64,000 nucleotides of DNA. Origin: Paenibacillus glacialis (GTDB lineage: Bacteria > Bacillota > Bacilli > Paenibacillales > Paenibacillaceae). The stretch covers positions 466,480 to 530,479 of the forward strand of contig NZ_LVJH01000070.1 of NCBI RefSeq assembly GCF_001637205.1, in the 5' to 3' direction. Shown one piece after another: positions 32,622 through 42,286 of the stretch. Made by a program: the position numbers and the translations under genes. A model generated the notes under the pieces. That model was not told where the DNA came from. It saw only the letters and a list, made by a program, of their open reading frames with translations, and made no database searches. Every line of letters begins with the position of its first letter. The stretch's first letter is position 1.

Positions 32622-32786
32622 CTACATTCTAGGTATATCGTCTCGATGGTTACCCTTGGGGCAGACCGCCCACATTGGATATGACACACACTTTGAAGCA
32701 CGATCACTTTGAAGGATTTCATTAAAGCTCCCTATCGATATCATAGGTAATACTTGAGAAGAACATTGTTTGGATGACTGACGCAT
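32622..32786 (-). CDS. Small Cys-containing protein, 54 residues
   Basis: ATG 32786 has AAAGGAG about 9 nt upstream and the stop is 34 nt before a clean terminator, so the unit looks like a complete small gene. The product begins MRQSSKQCSSQVLPMISIG and has C8, C33 and C42 near VCPKGNHRDD. No homologue is recognised, and function is unknown. Confidence 0.6.
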   Translation of the reverse strand: MRQSSKQCSSQVLPMISIGSFNEILQSDRASKCVSYPMWAVCPKGNHRDDIPRM

Positions 32787-32863
32787 GATTCAGTGCTCCT
32801 TTGGTTAGATAGAAATAGCATATCTTGAGCTCTATTTTAAATCATTCCCTCTAGTTCCACCTT

Positions 32864-33313
32864 CTATGCGTCTAATCGACTATCGATAATCAAGGTCACG
32901 GGTCCCCAGTTCGTAAACGAAACATCCATCATTTCACCAAACGTACCTGTTTCAACCTGTATCCCTTTGGCTATTAATTCACGGTTGAAGTATTCATAAA
33001 GTTCTTCTGCAATATCAGGTTTTGCTGCAGACATGAAGTTCGGTCTTCTGCCTTTACGGCAATCCCCATAAAGCGTGAACTGAGATACGGACAATATCGC
33101 TCCACCTATATCTACAACACTGTAGTTCATTTTACCAAGATCATCTTCAAAAATTCGCAAGCCCGCTACCTTCTCAACCAAGTATTTAGCGTCCTTCTCT
33201 GTATCTTCATGAGTGACCCCTACGAGCACCATTAAGCCCTGATCTATCTTGCCCACGATATCTCCATCAACGGTAACACACGCCTCTTTACAGCGTTGCA
33301 CAACCACTTTCAT
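32864..33313 (-). CDS. dtd: D-aminoacyl-tRNA deacylase
   Basis: 149 residues, DTD family. It hydrolyses D-aminoacyl-tRNA and Gly-tRNA-Ala. The hallmark SVSQFTLYGDC and the FTNWGPVTLII end (the usual NxGP motif as NWGP) are present. It follows relA by 35 nt, as is typical in Firmicutes, and the two are likely one transcript. Confidence 0.95.
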   Translation of the reverse strand: MKVVVQRCKEACVTVDGDIVGKIDQGLMVLVGVTHEDTEKDAKYLVEKVAGLRIFEDDLGKMNYSVVDIGGAILSVSQFTLYGDCRKGRRPNFMSAAKPDIAEELYEYFNRELIAKGIQVETGTFGEMMDVSFTNWGPVTLIIDSRLDA

Positions 33314-33348
33314 ATGAACTTACTCGCTCCTTTGTCAATCAACCATCA

Positions 33349-35529
33349 TTACTGGATAATTCGGTGCACTGTGTACACATCCTTCACCCTTTTGATTCGC
33401 TCAACGACGGAATGAAGGTGATCCGTATTACGGATTAGGATGGTCATATGCATCTGTGCCATTTTGTTCTTATCAGAACGTCCCGTGACCGCAGAAATAT
33501 TCGTCTTCATCTCAGACACAGCCTGTAGCACCTCATTTAAGAGTCCGTTACGATCATGACCCGTAATCTCGATGTCTACACTATAATTAGCTTCAAGCTG
33601 CCCTTCCCACTCCACTTCAATAACACGTGCTGCTTCCTCTCCATCACCTTCTGATGGAATATTCGGACAATCTGTACGATGTATAGACACGCCTCTTCCG
33701 CGCGTAACATAACCAATAATTTCATCACCAGGTACTGGATTACAGCAACGCGCAAATCGTATCAATAAGTTATCTATCCCTTTAACACGAACACCATTCG
33801 TAGGGCGATTTTTCTTTTCAACAGTAGGCGCCTTGATTTCCTTGATTTCCAAGGTCAATTCGATCTGATTCGCTTCTTCTTGCTCTTTACGCAACTTCTC
33901 CGTCAGACGTGTACAAATCTGAGATGCGGTAATACCACTGAAACCTACAGCCGAGAGCATGTCTTCTGGGTCATTGAAAGCAAACTTCTTAGCTACTTCC
34001 ATTAACTTATCTTCAGTCATCCATTCCGAAGGTTCCAAACCAAGCCGCTTCAGTTCCCGCTCAATAGAATCATGTCCTTTTTCAACATTCTCTTCTCGGC
34101 GTTCCTTCTTGAACCATTGTTTAATTTTACTTTTAGCATGAGAAGACTGGGCAATCTTAAGCCAATCCTGACTTGGACCGTAAGAATGCTTAGAAGTCAT
34201 GATTTCGACAATATCGCCCGTCTTGAGCTTATGATCCAACGGCACGATACGACCATTGACTTTAGAACCAATCGTACGATTCCCAACTTCGGTATGGATT
34301 CTGTATGCATAATCTAACGGTACGGATCCTGAAGGGAGTTCAACCACTTCTCCTTTAGGTGTAAATACAAAGACAAGATCAGAGAAAAAGTCCATCTTCA
34401 GTGATTCCACGAATTCTGACGCATCCTTTGCCTCATGTTGTAGTTCGAGAATCTCTCTGAAAAATGTCATTTTATTCTCAAAAGTACCTACAGCGGAAGT
34501 ACCTTCCTTATAGGCCCAATGCGCAGCAATACCAAATTCCGCAGTACGATGCATTTCCAATGTACGAATTTGTACTTCTGTAGGTTCTCCATTAGGACCA
34601 ACCACAGTAGTATGAAGGGATTGATACATATTCGCTTTTGGCATAGCTATATAATCTTTAAAGCGCCCCGGCATCGGTTTCCATAAGGTATGGATAATTC
34701 CTAATGTCGCATAACAGTCTTTGATATTGTCTACAATGATACGGATAGCAAGCAAATCATATATTTCATTGAATTGTTTGTTTTTAGTCGTCATTTTGTT
34801 GAACACGCTATAAATATGTTTAGGTCGACCAGAAAGGTCCCCCTCAATACCCATTTCGTCCAATTTTTCTTTAATTCTCAAAATAACACGATCAACAAAT
34901 TCCTCGCGTTCAGCACGCTTTTTGTGAATCAGATTCGCTATACGATAATACTGTTGTGGATTTAAGTATCTTAGAGAAAGGTCTTCCATTTCACCTTTGA
35001 TCGCAGAAATACCTAAACGATCTGCAATAGGACAAAAGATCTCCAACGTCTCATATGCGATCCGACGTTGACTCTCTTCGGATTGGAACTTCAATGTTCG
35101 CATATTATGAAGGCGATCCGCTAATTTAATCACGATAACACGGATATCCTGTGCCATAGCAATAAACATTTTCCTATAGTTCTCATTCTGCTGTTCTTCT
35201 TTGGAACGGAACTTAATACGCTCAAGCTTAGTAAGTCCATCTACAAGCATCGCACAGGTATCTCCGAATTGGTTACGAATATCAGCTAACGAGACTGTTG
35301 TATCTTCAACGACATCATGTAAGAGAGCCGCTATAACAGACAAGGAGTCCATCTGCATGCTCACGACAATATCTGCAACCGCTAGCGGATGCAGAATATA
35401 AGGTTCGCCTGATTTACGCAACTGGCCGTGATGAGCCTGTTCCGCAAAGTCATATGCTTCTTGGATGCGGATAAGATCATTTTCTTTTATATAGGCTTCA
35501 GCCTTTTCAAGTAATCGCTCTATGCCCAT
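33349..35529 (-). CDS. relA: Bifunctional (p)ppGpp synthetase/hydrolase Rel
   Basis: 726 residues, long RSH enzyme. The HD hydrolase domain (HHGQLRKSGEPYILHP, LLHDVVEDT) is intact, so the enzyme both makes and degrades (p)ppGpp. A synthetase domain (RFKDYIAMPKANMYQSLHT), TGS (FTPKGEVVELP), helical/zinc-finger (RCCNPVPGD) and ACT domains follow. It senses uncharged tRNA on the ribosome. No good Shine-Dalgarno is directly upstream of the ATG, but a GGGAACC motif and hairpins lie there. Confidence 0.96.
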   Translation of the reverse strand: MGIERLLEKAEAYIKENDLIRIQEAYDFAEQAHHGQLRKSGEPYILHPLAVADIVVSMQMDSLSVIAALLHDVVEDTTVSLADIRNQFGDTCAMLVDGLTKLERIKFRSKEEQQNENYRKMFIAMAQDIRVIVIKLADRLHNMRTLKFQSEESQRRIAYETLEIFCPIADRLGISAIKGEMEDLSLRYLNPQQYYRIANLIHKKRAEREEFVDRVILRIKEKLDEMGIEGDLSGRPKHIYSVFNKMTTKNKQFNEIYDLLAIRIIVDNIKDCYATLGIIHTLWKPMPGRFKDYIAMPKANMYQSLHTTVVGPNGEPTEVQIRTLEMHRTAEFGIAAHWAYKEGTSAVGTFENKMTFFREILELQHEAKDASEFVESLKMDFFSDLVFVFTPKGEVVELPSGSVPLDYAYRIHTEVGNRTIGSKVNGRIVPLDHKLKTGDIVEIMTSKHSYGPSQDWLKIAQSSHAKSKIKQWFKKERREENVEKGHDSIERELKRLGLEPSEWMTEDKLMEVAKKFAFNDPEDMLSAVGFSGITASQICTRLTEKLRKEQEEANQIELTLEIKEIKAPTVEKKNRPTNGVRVKGIDNLLIRFARCCNPVPGDEIIGYVTRGRGVSIHRTDCPNIPSEGDGEEAARVIEVEWEGQLEANYSVDIEITGHDRNGLLNEVLQAVSEMKTNISAVTGRSDKNKMAQMHMTILIRNTDHLHSVVERIKRVKDVYTVHRIIQ

Positions 35530-35541
35530 CTATTTTATTCC

Positions 35542-35595
35542 GGTTCCCTTCTATATAAAATGGAACCCGCATTTCCAATAATCTTTGCAGGTTCC
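35542..35595 (-). promoter_or_regulatory. Competing hairpins in the relA leader
   Basis: GGAACC at 35562-35567 can pair either with GGTTCC at 35542-35547 or with GGTTCC at 35590-35595 (the latter extended by GC/GC). The two hairpins exclude each other. The one nearer relA would bury the AGGG that could serve as ribosome binding site. Confidence 0.4.
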
Positions 35596-35599
35596 CTCC

Positions 35600-35816
35600 G
35601 TGTGATTTTTTATTAATTATGACGCTTGTGACGTAATACGTCAACACTTCAGCCAATCGAATGCAAAGGATGACATTGATGTACTATTTTCAACATAAAA
35701 GTACACATATAAGTGATTATTTCGAAAATGTTATTGTAATATTCACCAAATCTAATTAATCTATATAAGATCATTTTTAAAAGTTAAAATACAAAATCAA
35801 TTAGGAGTGAAAATCT
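35600..35816. other. Intergenic region between relA and the uracil permease
   Basis: This divergent gap holds no gene or repeat that I can support. A TTAGGAG ribosome binding site lies at its right end. I see no PyrR-binding loop and no clear promoter pair. Confidence 0.5.
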
Positions 35817-37097
35817 TTGCAACGAGAAATTCAAGTTAATGAACGATTACCTCTAGGTCCAGGCTTTCTACTTAGCCTTCAACACTTATTCGCAATGTTC
35901 GGTAGCACCGTGTTAGTACCAAATCTGTTCCATGTCGATCCTGGGATGATTCTTTTAATGAATGGTATCGGCACTTTATTTTATATTCTGATTTGTAAAG
36001 GGAAGATCCCCGCATACTTGGGCTCCAGCTTTGCTTTTATTTCTCCCGTTGTCATGGTACTAGATAAACATCCCGATCAAGGTTATTCGTTAGCATTGGG
36101 TGCGTTTATTGTTACGGGGGTTATTTTTTGTATCGTAGCATTAATTGTAAAATTTGTAGGTACGTCCTGGATTGATGTCGTGTTCCCTCCAGCTGTGATG
36201 GGGGCTATTGTGGCGACGATTGGACTCGAACTCGTACCGGTAGCCGCACGGATGGCTGGCCTTATTGCGCCAGAGAATGTAGCAACTGCCAGTTGGACTC
36301 CCAACATGCCTACCATCATTATATCCATGACAACTTTGGGTGTTACTATCATCGGTGCCCTCATGTTCCGTGGGTTCCCAAAAATTATACATATCTTGAT
36401 TGGTATTGTAACAGGGTATGGCTTGGCATACTTCATGGGTGAAGTTAACACATCTGCGATAGCTAGCGCTAATTTTTTCTCCACACCACACATCACAACA
36501 CCTAGCTGGAACTTATCTGTCATCTTTACGATAATTCCAGTTTCTCTAGTGGTTATTGTCGAACATATAGGTCATCTACTTGTGACAAGTAATATTGTCG
36601 GTAAAGATCTCAATAAAGAACCAGGTCTTCATCGCTCACTACTCGGGAATGGAATTTCAACCATTTTCTCTGGCTTTGTTGGTTCAACGCCTAATACAAC
36701 CTACGGCGAGAATATAGGGGTTATGGCACTCACTAAGGTTTACTCCGTCTTTGTCATTGGTGGAGCTGCTATTATTGCCATCCTCCTATCTTTCTCTGGA
36801 ACCTTCTCCTCTGTGATTTCAGAAATACCTCCTGCTGTAATGGGGGGCGTGTCTCTTCTCTTGTTCGGCGTTATAGCAGCCTCAGGTCTTCGTATATTTG
36901 TTGAGCAGAAAGTTGATTTCTCTAAAGCATCTAATATGATTTTAGCTACTCTTGTGTTGGTTATTGGTCTAAGTGGAGCCACTCTTCATATTGGCGGCGT
37001 TGAACTTAAAGGCATGGCATTAGCAACCATTGTAGGAATTGCGCTTAGCTTATTTATCAAGTTGATAGAAGTGCTTGGGTTATCTAACGAGAAATAG
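35817..37097 (+). CDS. Uracil permease (NCS2, UraA/PyrP-like)
   Basis: 426 residues, about 14 membrane segments. The N-terminus (LGPGFLLSLQHLFAMFGSTVLVP) and the middle VVIVEHIGHLL, with Glu and His in the uracil-binding site, match the UraA/PyrP group. It takes up uracil by proton symport. The TTG start has AGGAG 8 nt upstream. It is monocistronic and not next to pyr genes, so regulation by PyrR is not shown. Confidence 0.88.
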   Translation: MQREIQVNERLPLGPGFLLSLQHLFAMFGSTVLVPNLFHVDPGMILLMNGIGTLFYILICKGKIPAYLGSSFAFISPVVMVLDKHPDQGYSLALGAFIVTGVIFCIVALIVKFVGTSWIDVVFPPAVMGAIVATIGLELVPVAARMAGLIAPENVATASWTPNMPTIIISMTTLGVTIIGALMFRGFPKIIHILIGIVTGYGLAYFMGEVNTSAIASANFFSTPHITTPSWNLSVIFTIIPVSLVVIVEHIGHLLVTSNIVGKDLNKEPGLHRSLLGNGISTIFSGFVGSTPNTTYGENIGVMALTKVYSVFVIGGAAIIAILLSFSGTFSSVISEIPPAVMGGVSLLLFGVIAASGLRIFVEQKVDFSKASNMILATLVLVIGLSGATLHIGGVELKGMALATIVGIALSLFIKLIEVLGLSNEK

Positions 37098-37115
37098 TAT
37101 ATCGCTGTTATCCCC

Positions 37116-37158
37116 AAAAAAACCTCTTCCTTTTTTATAAAGGAAAGAGGTTTTTTTT
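37116..37158. terminator. Bidirectional terminator between permease and apt
   Basis: AACCTCTTCCTTT pairs with AAAGGAAAGAGGTT (one bulge), with A6 on one side and T8 on the other, serving both convergent genes. Confidence 0.85.
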
Positions 37159-37197
37159 AGAGTCATTTATCCGACTATTTCCCGAGAAATTTATCTC

Positions 37198-37716
37198 TTA
37201 GTCTTCATAGGATAGAAGTGAGAACACTTCTACATCCGTTAATTTGTCGCGTCCTTTTAATTGATCTAGCTCAATTAGGAAAGCAGCACCCACAACATCT
37301 CCACCTAGTTGACGAACTAAGTTTACTGAAGTTGAGATCGTTCCACCCGTAGCAAGCAGATCATCTGCAATTAGTACTTTTTGACCTTTTTCAATCGCAT
37401 CCGTGTGCATTGCTAGACTGTCTTTTCCATATTCCAAATTATATCCCAATTCGATGGTCTCATAAGGAAGCTTGCCACTTTTACGGATCGGAATAAATCC
37501 AACGCCGAGTGCATAAGCAAGAGGTGCTCCCACAACGAACCCACGAGCCTCTGGACCGGCAATAAGATCTATTTCAAGATGCTTAACAAGCTCCTTCAGT
37601 TCATCAATGGCTTTCTTATACATAGCACCATCTTTAAGCAACGTTGTTATATCTTTAAAGCTAATTCCCTGCTCTGGAAAGTCAGGAATGACACGAATAT
37701 AATCTTTTAAATTCAA
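37198..37716 (-). CDS. apt: Adenine phosphoribosyltransferase
   Basis: 172 residues, type I PRTase. It makes AMP from adenine and PRPP. The PRPP-binding motif is VLIADDLLATGGT, and AGPEARGFV is the dipeptide loop region. TTG 37716 follows AGGAGG. It sits downstream of recJ, as in most Firmicutes. Confidence 0.96.
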   Translation of the reverse strand: MNLKDYIRVIPDFPEQGISFKDITTLLKDGAMYKKAIDELKELVKHLEIDLIAGPEARGFVVGAPLAYALGVGFIPIRKSGKLPYETIELGYNLEYGKDSLAMHTDAIEKGQKVLIADDLLATGGTISTSVNLVRQLGGDVVGAAFLIELDQLKGRDKLTDVEVFSLLSYED

Positions 37717-37817
37717 GTTAATTTCCTCCTAAAATGTTTTAAGCGTTACTTCTTGAATATACTTCGTAAAACATACATCGGAAGCATAACCCAATGTTTT
37801 GAGCGTACCATTTGATA

Positions 37818-40217
37818 TTATGAAGCACCTTTCAACAGGGTTATCATCCAATTTGTCAATTGCATTGTGTTAGTATAGAATAAATTTTGCTCCATCTCCG
37901 CAAGGTTTCCTAGCTCACGAAAGTGCAGTGAATCATCCAGGTCCTTCTTGGGAGGTTTAGGCACAAGCGTTATAGAACCATTACTTCGTTCAATAAAGGA
38001 CAACTCTTCAAATACATCCATCATCTTGGAAAGCATCCTTACAGAAGTTGATGATTGACGGCTAATTTGGGATAATACGTCCCTCTCAGATACAGGTTTA
38101 GAACCAATGCGAGACAACAAAATATACAACTTTTTAAACAGTTCTCGATCAGGAACTTGAAGTTTCTCTCGAACATCCATGGCATGTAGTAAGACAATAT
38201 TACGTAATGACTTATATGCTGTCATCATCTCATCTAACTGACGTGGAGACTGTGGTGCGTCCAAAACAAACAAAGTCGTAATATCTTCCTTCCCATCTTG
38301 TTCTGCAACTGTATTAGCGCTTGTCATTCCGCCGTTCTTATCATATACCCAAAGGGATAGTTCTTTCAAATGATTTCTAACATCCCGCAGTGTATTTTCT
38401 TCGGATAGTACGCCAATTTGCGTAGATTGACCACGTAAGCGAGGACCCATGAGTTGTAGGAAACGATTCATCTCCACATCGGGTTCTTTGACGCCACGTA
38501 AATCATACACTTGGGGTTCAGAAACCGCTAAATCATGAAGCATCAATTGCAGTTTACGAGAACCATTCCACTCATTAATTGACAATTCTCCAATAACGTC
38601 CAATGGGATTCCCGTCGTCAATAGCTCTGCTAAGTCACCTTGTCCAAAGGCGACAGCTTCCAACCTACTATTTTCTTGTTGCATAGTAAGTCGAAGATGA
38701 TTATGATCACGACCCATTGTGCGACTTTCCCGAAGCTCTATATCCCTAATGATGAAGCGCGGTATTGGATTATCCATCCCGAAAGGTTGTAATAACTCTA
38801 TTTCTTCAATAACAGAAATAGGTAAGTCTGATACCTTCCATTCCCCATCTGCCACTACTACAGGAATGAGATCCTCTGGTATTAGAATAGACTTCGCATA
38901 TTGATTTAGAGCACATTCAAATTCACTTAGCTGTTCTATATGCAAACTCATTCCTGCAGCTGCCGGATGACCACCATAGTGATCCATTAAATGTTTGCAA
39001 GAAGTTAGAGCTGCATACATATCAAGTCCAGGGATTGAACGAGCAGAACCTTTGCATATTCCCGTCTCTTCATCAATACCTAATATGAGGACTGGACGAT
39101 AGTAACGTTCTAATATTTTGGATGCTACAATACCAACAACACCGACATTCCAGCCTTTTCCTGCTAACACAATCACAGAAGGTAGACCAGCATTCTGTAT
39201 CTTCAACGCCAACTGTGCAAGCGCTTCTTGCAGAATATCTTCGACAACCTTTTGCCTCTGTTTATTCAAGCTATCTAACTCATGGGCAAGACCCAGAGCT
39301 TCGGTAGAATCTTCAGTAGTCAATAAAGACACAGCTCTACCTGCATGATCTAATCTTCCACTTGCATTAATTCTAGGAGCCATACCAAATGCAATGTTGG
39401 TGGAAGTTACTGTCTCCTTAACAATTCCACTTACCTCAAGTAATGCTTGAATCCCTTGAAAAGTAGATTTGCGCATCGAGGCAAGCCCTGTCCGAACTAA
39501 GATACGATTCTCGCCCGTCAGGGGCATTAAATCAGCTATCGTTCCAATGGCAACGAGTTCCGTCCATTCCATAGGCGGGTTGCCTAATAAGGCCTGACAC
39601 AGCTTGTATGCCACCCCAACACCAGCTAAGCCTTTATACGGATACGAACAAACGGATAGCTTAGGATTAATGAGCGCGTAAGCATTAGGCAAAACCTCAG
39701 GAGGCTCATGGTGATCCGTAATAATAACATCTATCCCAAGGGAGTTCGCGTAAGCTACCTGCTCCACTGCACTAATCCCCGTATCAACCGTTATCATGAG
39801 AGAGACTCCTTGTTGATGAGCCCAATCCATAGCATGATTATGAAGCCCATACCCCTCATTGGAACGATGTGGTATATAGATATCGAATGAGGCACCCATG
39901 TGGCGCATGAGATGAATCATCAAAGATGTACTAGAAACTCCGTCGGCATCATAATCCCCATATACTAAAATATGTTCTTCACTATCAATAGCATGGAGAA
40001 TTCTTGGAACCGCTTCTTTCATTCCGTGTAACAGGAAAGGATCATGCAAATCATCCATGTTACCTTTTATAAACATGTTAGCCTCTTCAACGGTGCAAAT
40101 CCCCCTTGTGATAAGCAGGGAAGCGAGCAGCGGGGAAATAGACAATACTTCAGCAAATTGTTGACTTGCATTAGCATCGTATGCCTGTGGCTGCCACTTA
40201 TACTTCGAATGGAGCAC
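37818..40217 (-). CDS. recJ: Single-stranded DNA exonuclease RecJ
   Basis: 799 residues. The DHH family motifs are clear: VYGDYDADGV (I), DHHEPP (III) and GHPAAAGMS (DHHA1). The C-terminal extension of about 230 residues (DLRGVKEPD to the end) is usual in Firmicutes. RecJ degrades 5' ends in mismatch and RecF-pathway repair. GTG start with AAGGTG upstream. Coupled gene order with apt. Confidence 0.95.
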   Translation of the reverse strand: MLHSKYKWQPQAYDANASQQFAEVLSISPLLASLLITRGICTVEEANMFIKGNMDDLHDPFLLHGMKEAVPRILHAIDSEEHILVYGDYDADGVSSTSLMIHLMRHMGASFDIYIPHRSNEGYGLHNHAMDWAHQQGVSLMITVDTGISAVEQVAYANSLGIDVIITDHHEPPEVLPNAYALINPKLSVCSYPYKGLAGVGVAYKLCQALLGNPPMEWTELVAIGTIADLMPLTGENRILVRTGLASMRKSTFQGIQALLEVSGIVKETVTSTNIAFGMAPRINASGRLDHAGRAVSLLTTEDSTEALGLAHELDSLNKQRQKVVEDILQEALAQLALKIQNAGLPSVIVLAGKGWNVGVVGIVASKILERYYRPVLILGIDEETGICKGSARSIPGLDMYAALTSCKHLMDHYGGHPAAAGMSLHIEQLSEFECALNQYAKSILIPEDLIPVVVADGEWKVSDLPISVIEEIELLQPFGMDNPIPRFIIRDIELRESRTMGRDHNHLRLTMQQENSRLEAVAFGQGDLAELLTTGIPLDVIGELSINEWNGSRKLQLMLHDLAVSEPQVYDLRGVKEPDVEMNRFLQLMGPRLRGQSTQIGVLSEENTLRDVRNHLKELSLWVYDKNGGMTSANTVAEQDGKEDITTLFVLDAPQSPRQLDEMMTAYKSLRNIVLLHAMDVREKLQVPDRELFKKLYILLSRIGSKPVSERDVLSQISRQSSTSVRMLSKMMDVFEELSFIERSNGSITLVPKPPKKDLDDSLHFRELGNLAEMEQNLFYTNTMQLTNWMITLLKGAS

Positions 40218-40269
40218 GTGTATTCACCTTTCTTTCCCAACCTTGTTCAAATTTCATTCAACATTGTGT

Positions 40270-41217
40270 TTATTGGAGAAATGTCGGTGTATCCCGACTT
40301 GTTAATTCATGGTTAGACTTATAAGGATACCCAGGATCATATGGAACAACTTGAATATTTACGTCACTCACATGTAGAAAACGATTCATCAAAAGTTTTT
40401 TAGCTCGATCAGCAATATCTTGCGCTTCCAAAACCGTAATACGTGGATTAACACTAACTTTTACATAAATAACAATATAATGTCCGTGCTCTTGTGACTT
40501 CAGATCATCTACTGTTATTATGCCGTGGACACGTTGGACCGTATCAATAAAATTAGCAGAATTTTCTTCTTCTATTTCCTGATGAGCAATCCTTCCATAG
40601 ACAGAATTCACGATAAGAAGATACCCTTTTCTAAGAACAAGAACCGATACAATTAACCCTGCAATAGAGTCCATGTATAGTAATCCAGGCCATCCAAACA
40701 TATCTCCTGCAAACGAAAGAATTACACCTAGCAATACGATAAAAGATGAATATAATCCTAGACGGTGGTTTGCAGCATATACCGTATGCTTACCTTCATT
40801 TCTTTTTTTCGATACACGGTATTGAAATTGAAAGATAGCTTCTCTTACAGCAAGAGAGACAAAGATGGCAATCACTGAGAATAGTCCCGGTGATTTCAAA
40901 TCATCCTTCGAAAGATTCATAATCGCATTCGTAGCAATTTGTAATCCTCCCATAAGAACTAAGACAGAAAAAAGAATAGTTATCATAGGTGTTGCTTTTG
41001 CGGTTTTCCGATTACCTCTTACAGCGGCCTGCCACTTCCAAGGCATTTTATCTGCTAGTGAAGTAGAAGCTTCCGTCGCTGAATACAAAGCATCCCCTAG
41101 TAAAGCTTTACTACCCGAGAAATACCCAACAATTCCTTTAAAGAAAGCAAGTCCGAATTCACAAATAATTCCCGTCCAAGTTACGGTTTCCACTAATGCT
41201 GAACGTTGTGTAGTCAC
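40270..41217 (-). CDS. Cation diffusion facilitator transporter
   Basis: 315 residues with about six membrane segments. The metal site in TM2 (GDALYSATEASTSL) and the second site in TM5 (YMDSIAGLIVSVLV) are of CDF type. His/Asp residues are fewer than in zinc exporters. The C-terminal cytosolic domain (ITVDDLKSQEHGHYIVIYVKVSV) is typical. It is 52 nt upstream of recJ in the same direction. The metal cannot be decided. Confidence 0.9.
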   Translation of the reverse strand: MTTQRSALVETVTWTGIICEFGLAFFKGIVGYFSGSKALLGDALYSATEASTSLADKMPWKWQAAVRGNRKTAKATPMITILFSVLVLMGGLQIATNAIMNLSKDDLKSPGLFSVIAIFVSLAVREAIFQFQYRVSKKRNEGKHTVYAANHRLGLYSSFIVLLGVILSFAGDMFGWPGLLYMDSIAGLIVSVLVLRKGYLLIVNSVYGRIAHQEIEEENSANFIDTVQRVHGIITVDDLKSQEHGHYIVIYVKVSVNPRITVLEAQDIADRAKKLLMNRFLHVSDVNIQVVPYDPGYPYKSNHELTSRDTPTFLQ

Positions 41218-41332
41218 ATGAGCCCCCCTCTAGCAACTTCAATTCCTATATCTCTAGTCTCCATAAAATAGTCATCCCATCTCACAATATCAATGGAGTC
41301 TAATGATGTACCATAACATATCTAATCATTAT

Positions 41333-41363
41333 GAAAGCCGCGTCATCATAGACCGCGGCTTTC
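41333..41363. terminator. Terminator after secF
   Basis: GAAAGCCGCG pairs with CGCGGCTTTC around a 10-nt loop. T-rich tracts lie on both strands (TTTCTTTG and TTTCATAATG). It ends the secDF transcript. Confidence 0.75.
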
Positions 41364-41389
41364 TTTGTTTTATTCCAATTCCCTTAGGC

Positions 41390-42286
41390 TTATGATGTTT
41401 TGCCAATTTTCTTATTCTTTTCTTTACTTTTAAGGAAGAACCAGAATGGGCTTGCAATAAAGATCGTTGAATATGCTCCAAATACAAGTCCAATAACCAT
41501 AGCAAAAGAGAACATTTTAATGGATTCTCCTCCAAATAGGTACAGGAAGAGTGCTGCAATAAAGACAGTGAGTGCCGTATAAATGGAACGTTTAAGCATT
41601 TGATTCACACTCTTATTCACCAAGACAACAAGATCCTCGTTCGTCTTGAGCTTAGCGAAACGTAAATTCTCACGTATCCGGTCGAATATAACAATCGTAT
41701 CATTAATCGAATAACCAATGATTGTCAAGACGGCGGTGATGAAGATCAAATCCACTTCCAAACGGAATACGGAGAACACAGTGACAACCAAGAAAGCATC
41801 ATGAATGAGCGACAATATCGCTGCTAACGCAAAGCGCCATTCAAAGCGAATGCTTACATAAATTATAATACCAATACAAGAGAGTAATACTGCATAAATG
41901 GCATTTTTCCCAAGTTCCTTAGCCATCTCAGTATCTACTGTATTGACCTCAAAAGATGCTGTGCTATCCAACTTTTGAATCTCAGCTCTTAGTTGATGAT
42001 CATGCTCTTCGTTTAGGACTTCGGTGAAGCGAATATTCATCCGTTTTTCACCTGGGGTAATACTTGTACCTTCATCGATCCCAATTTTCTTGAGAATCGG
42101 TTGAACTTCATTCTGTGTTAGCGACTTAGAGAGAGTTATATCTACATTGGAACCTGCGCGAAAATCTACTCCAAAATTCAAACCAAAGACAGAAAGACAG
42201 ATAATCCCTACTATGGTTAAAATAATCGAAACTGTATAGAAATACTTGCTAATATGAACAAAATCAATTTCTTTCTTAAAGTTCAC
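41390..42286 (-). CDS. secF: Protein translocase subunit SecF
   Basis: 298 residues, six membrane segments and a periplasm-facing (extracellular) loop. It works with SecD to pull proteins through SecYEG using the proton gradient. GVDFRAGSNVDI and SINDTIVIFDRIREN are family motifs. I choose GTG 42286, with AAGGAG upstream; GTG 42295 lies too close to that motif. It overlaps secD by 11 nt. SecD and SecF are separate genes here, unlike the fused SecDF of B. subtilis. Confidence 0.94.
   Translation of the reverse strand: MNFKKEIDFVHISKYFYTVSIILTIVGIICLSVFGLNFGVDFRAGSNVDITLSKSLTQNEVQPILKKIGIDEGTSITPGEKRMNIRFTEVLNEEHDHQLRAEIQKLDSTASFEVNTVDTEMAKELGKNAIYAVLLSCIGIIIYVSIRFEWRFALAAILSLIHDAFLVVTVFSVFRLEVDLIFITAVLTIIGYSINDTIVIFDRIRENLRFAKLKTNEDLVVLVNKSVNQMLKRSIYTALTVFIAALFLYLFGGESIKMFSFAMVIGLVFGAYSTIFIASPFWFFLKSKEKNKKIGKTS

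Noticed and set aside
36083..36523. Long minus-strand open frames opposite the uracil permease
   Set aside because: They are antisense to a clearly coding NCS2 transporter; low-complexity Ile/Thr/Pro composition is what antisense reading of membrane proteins gives.
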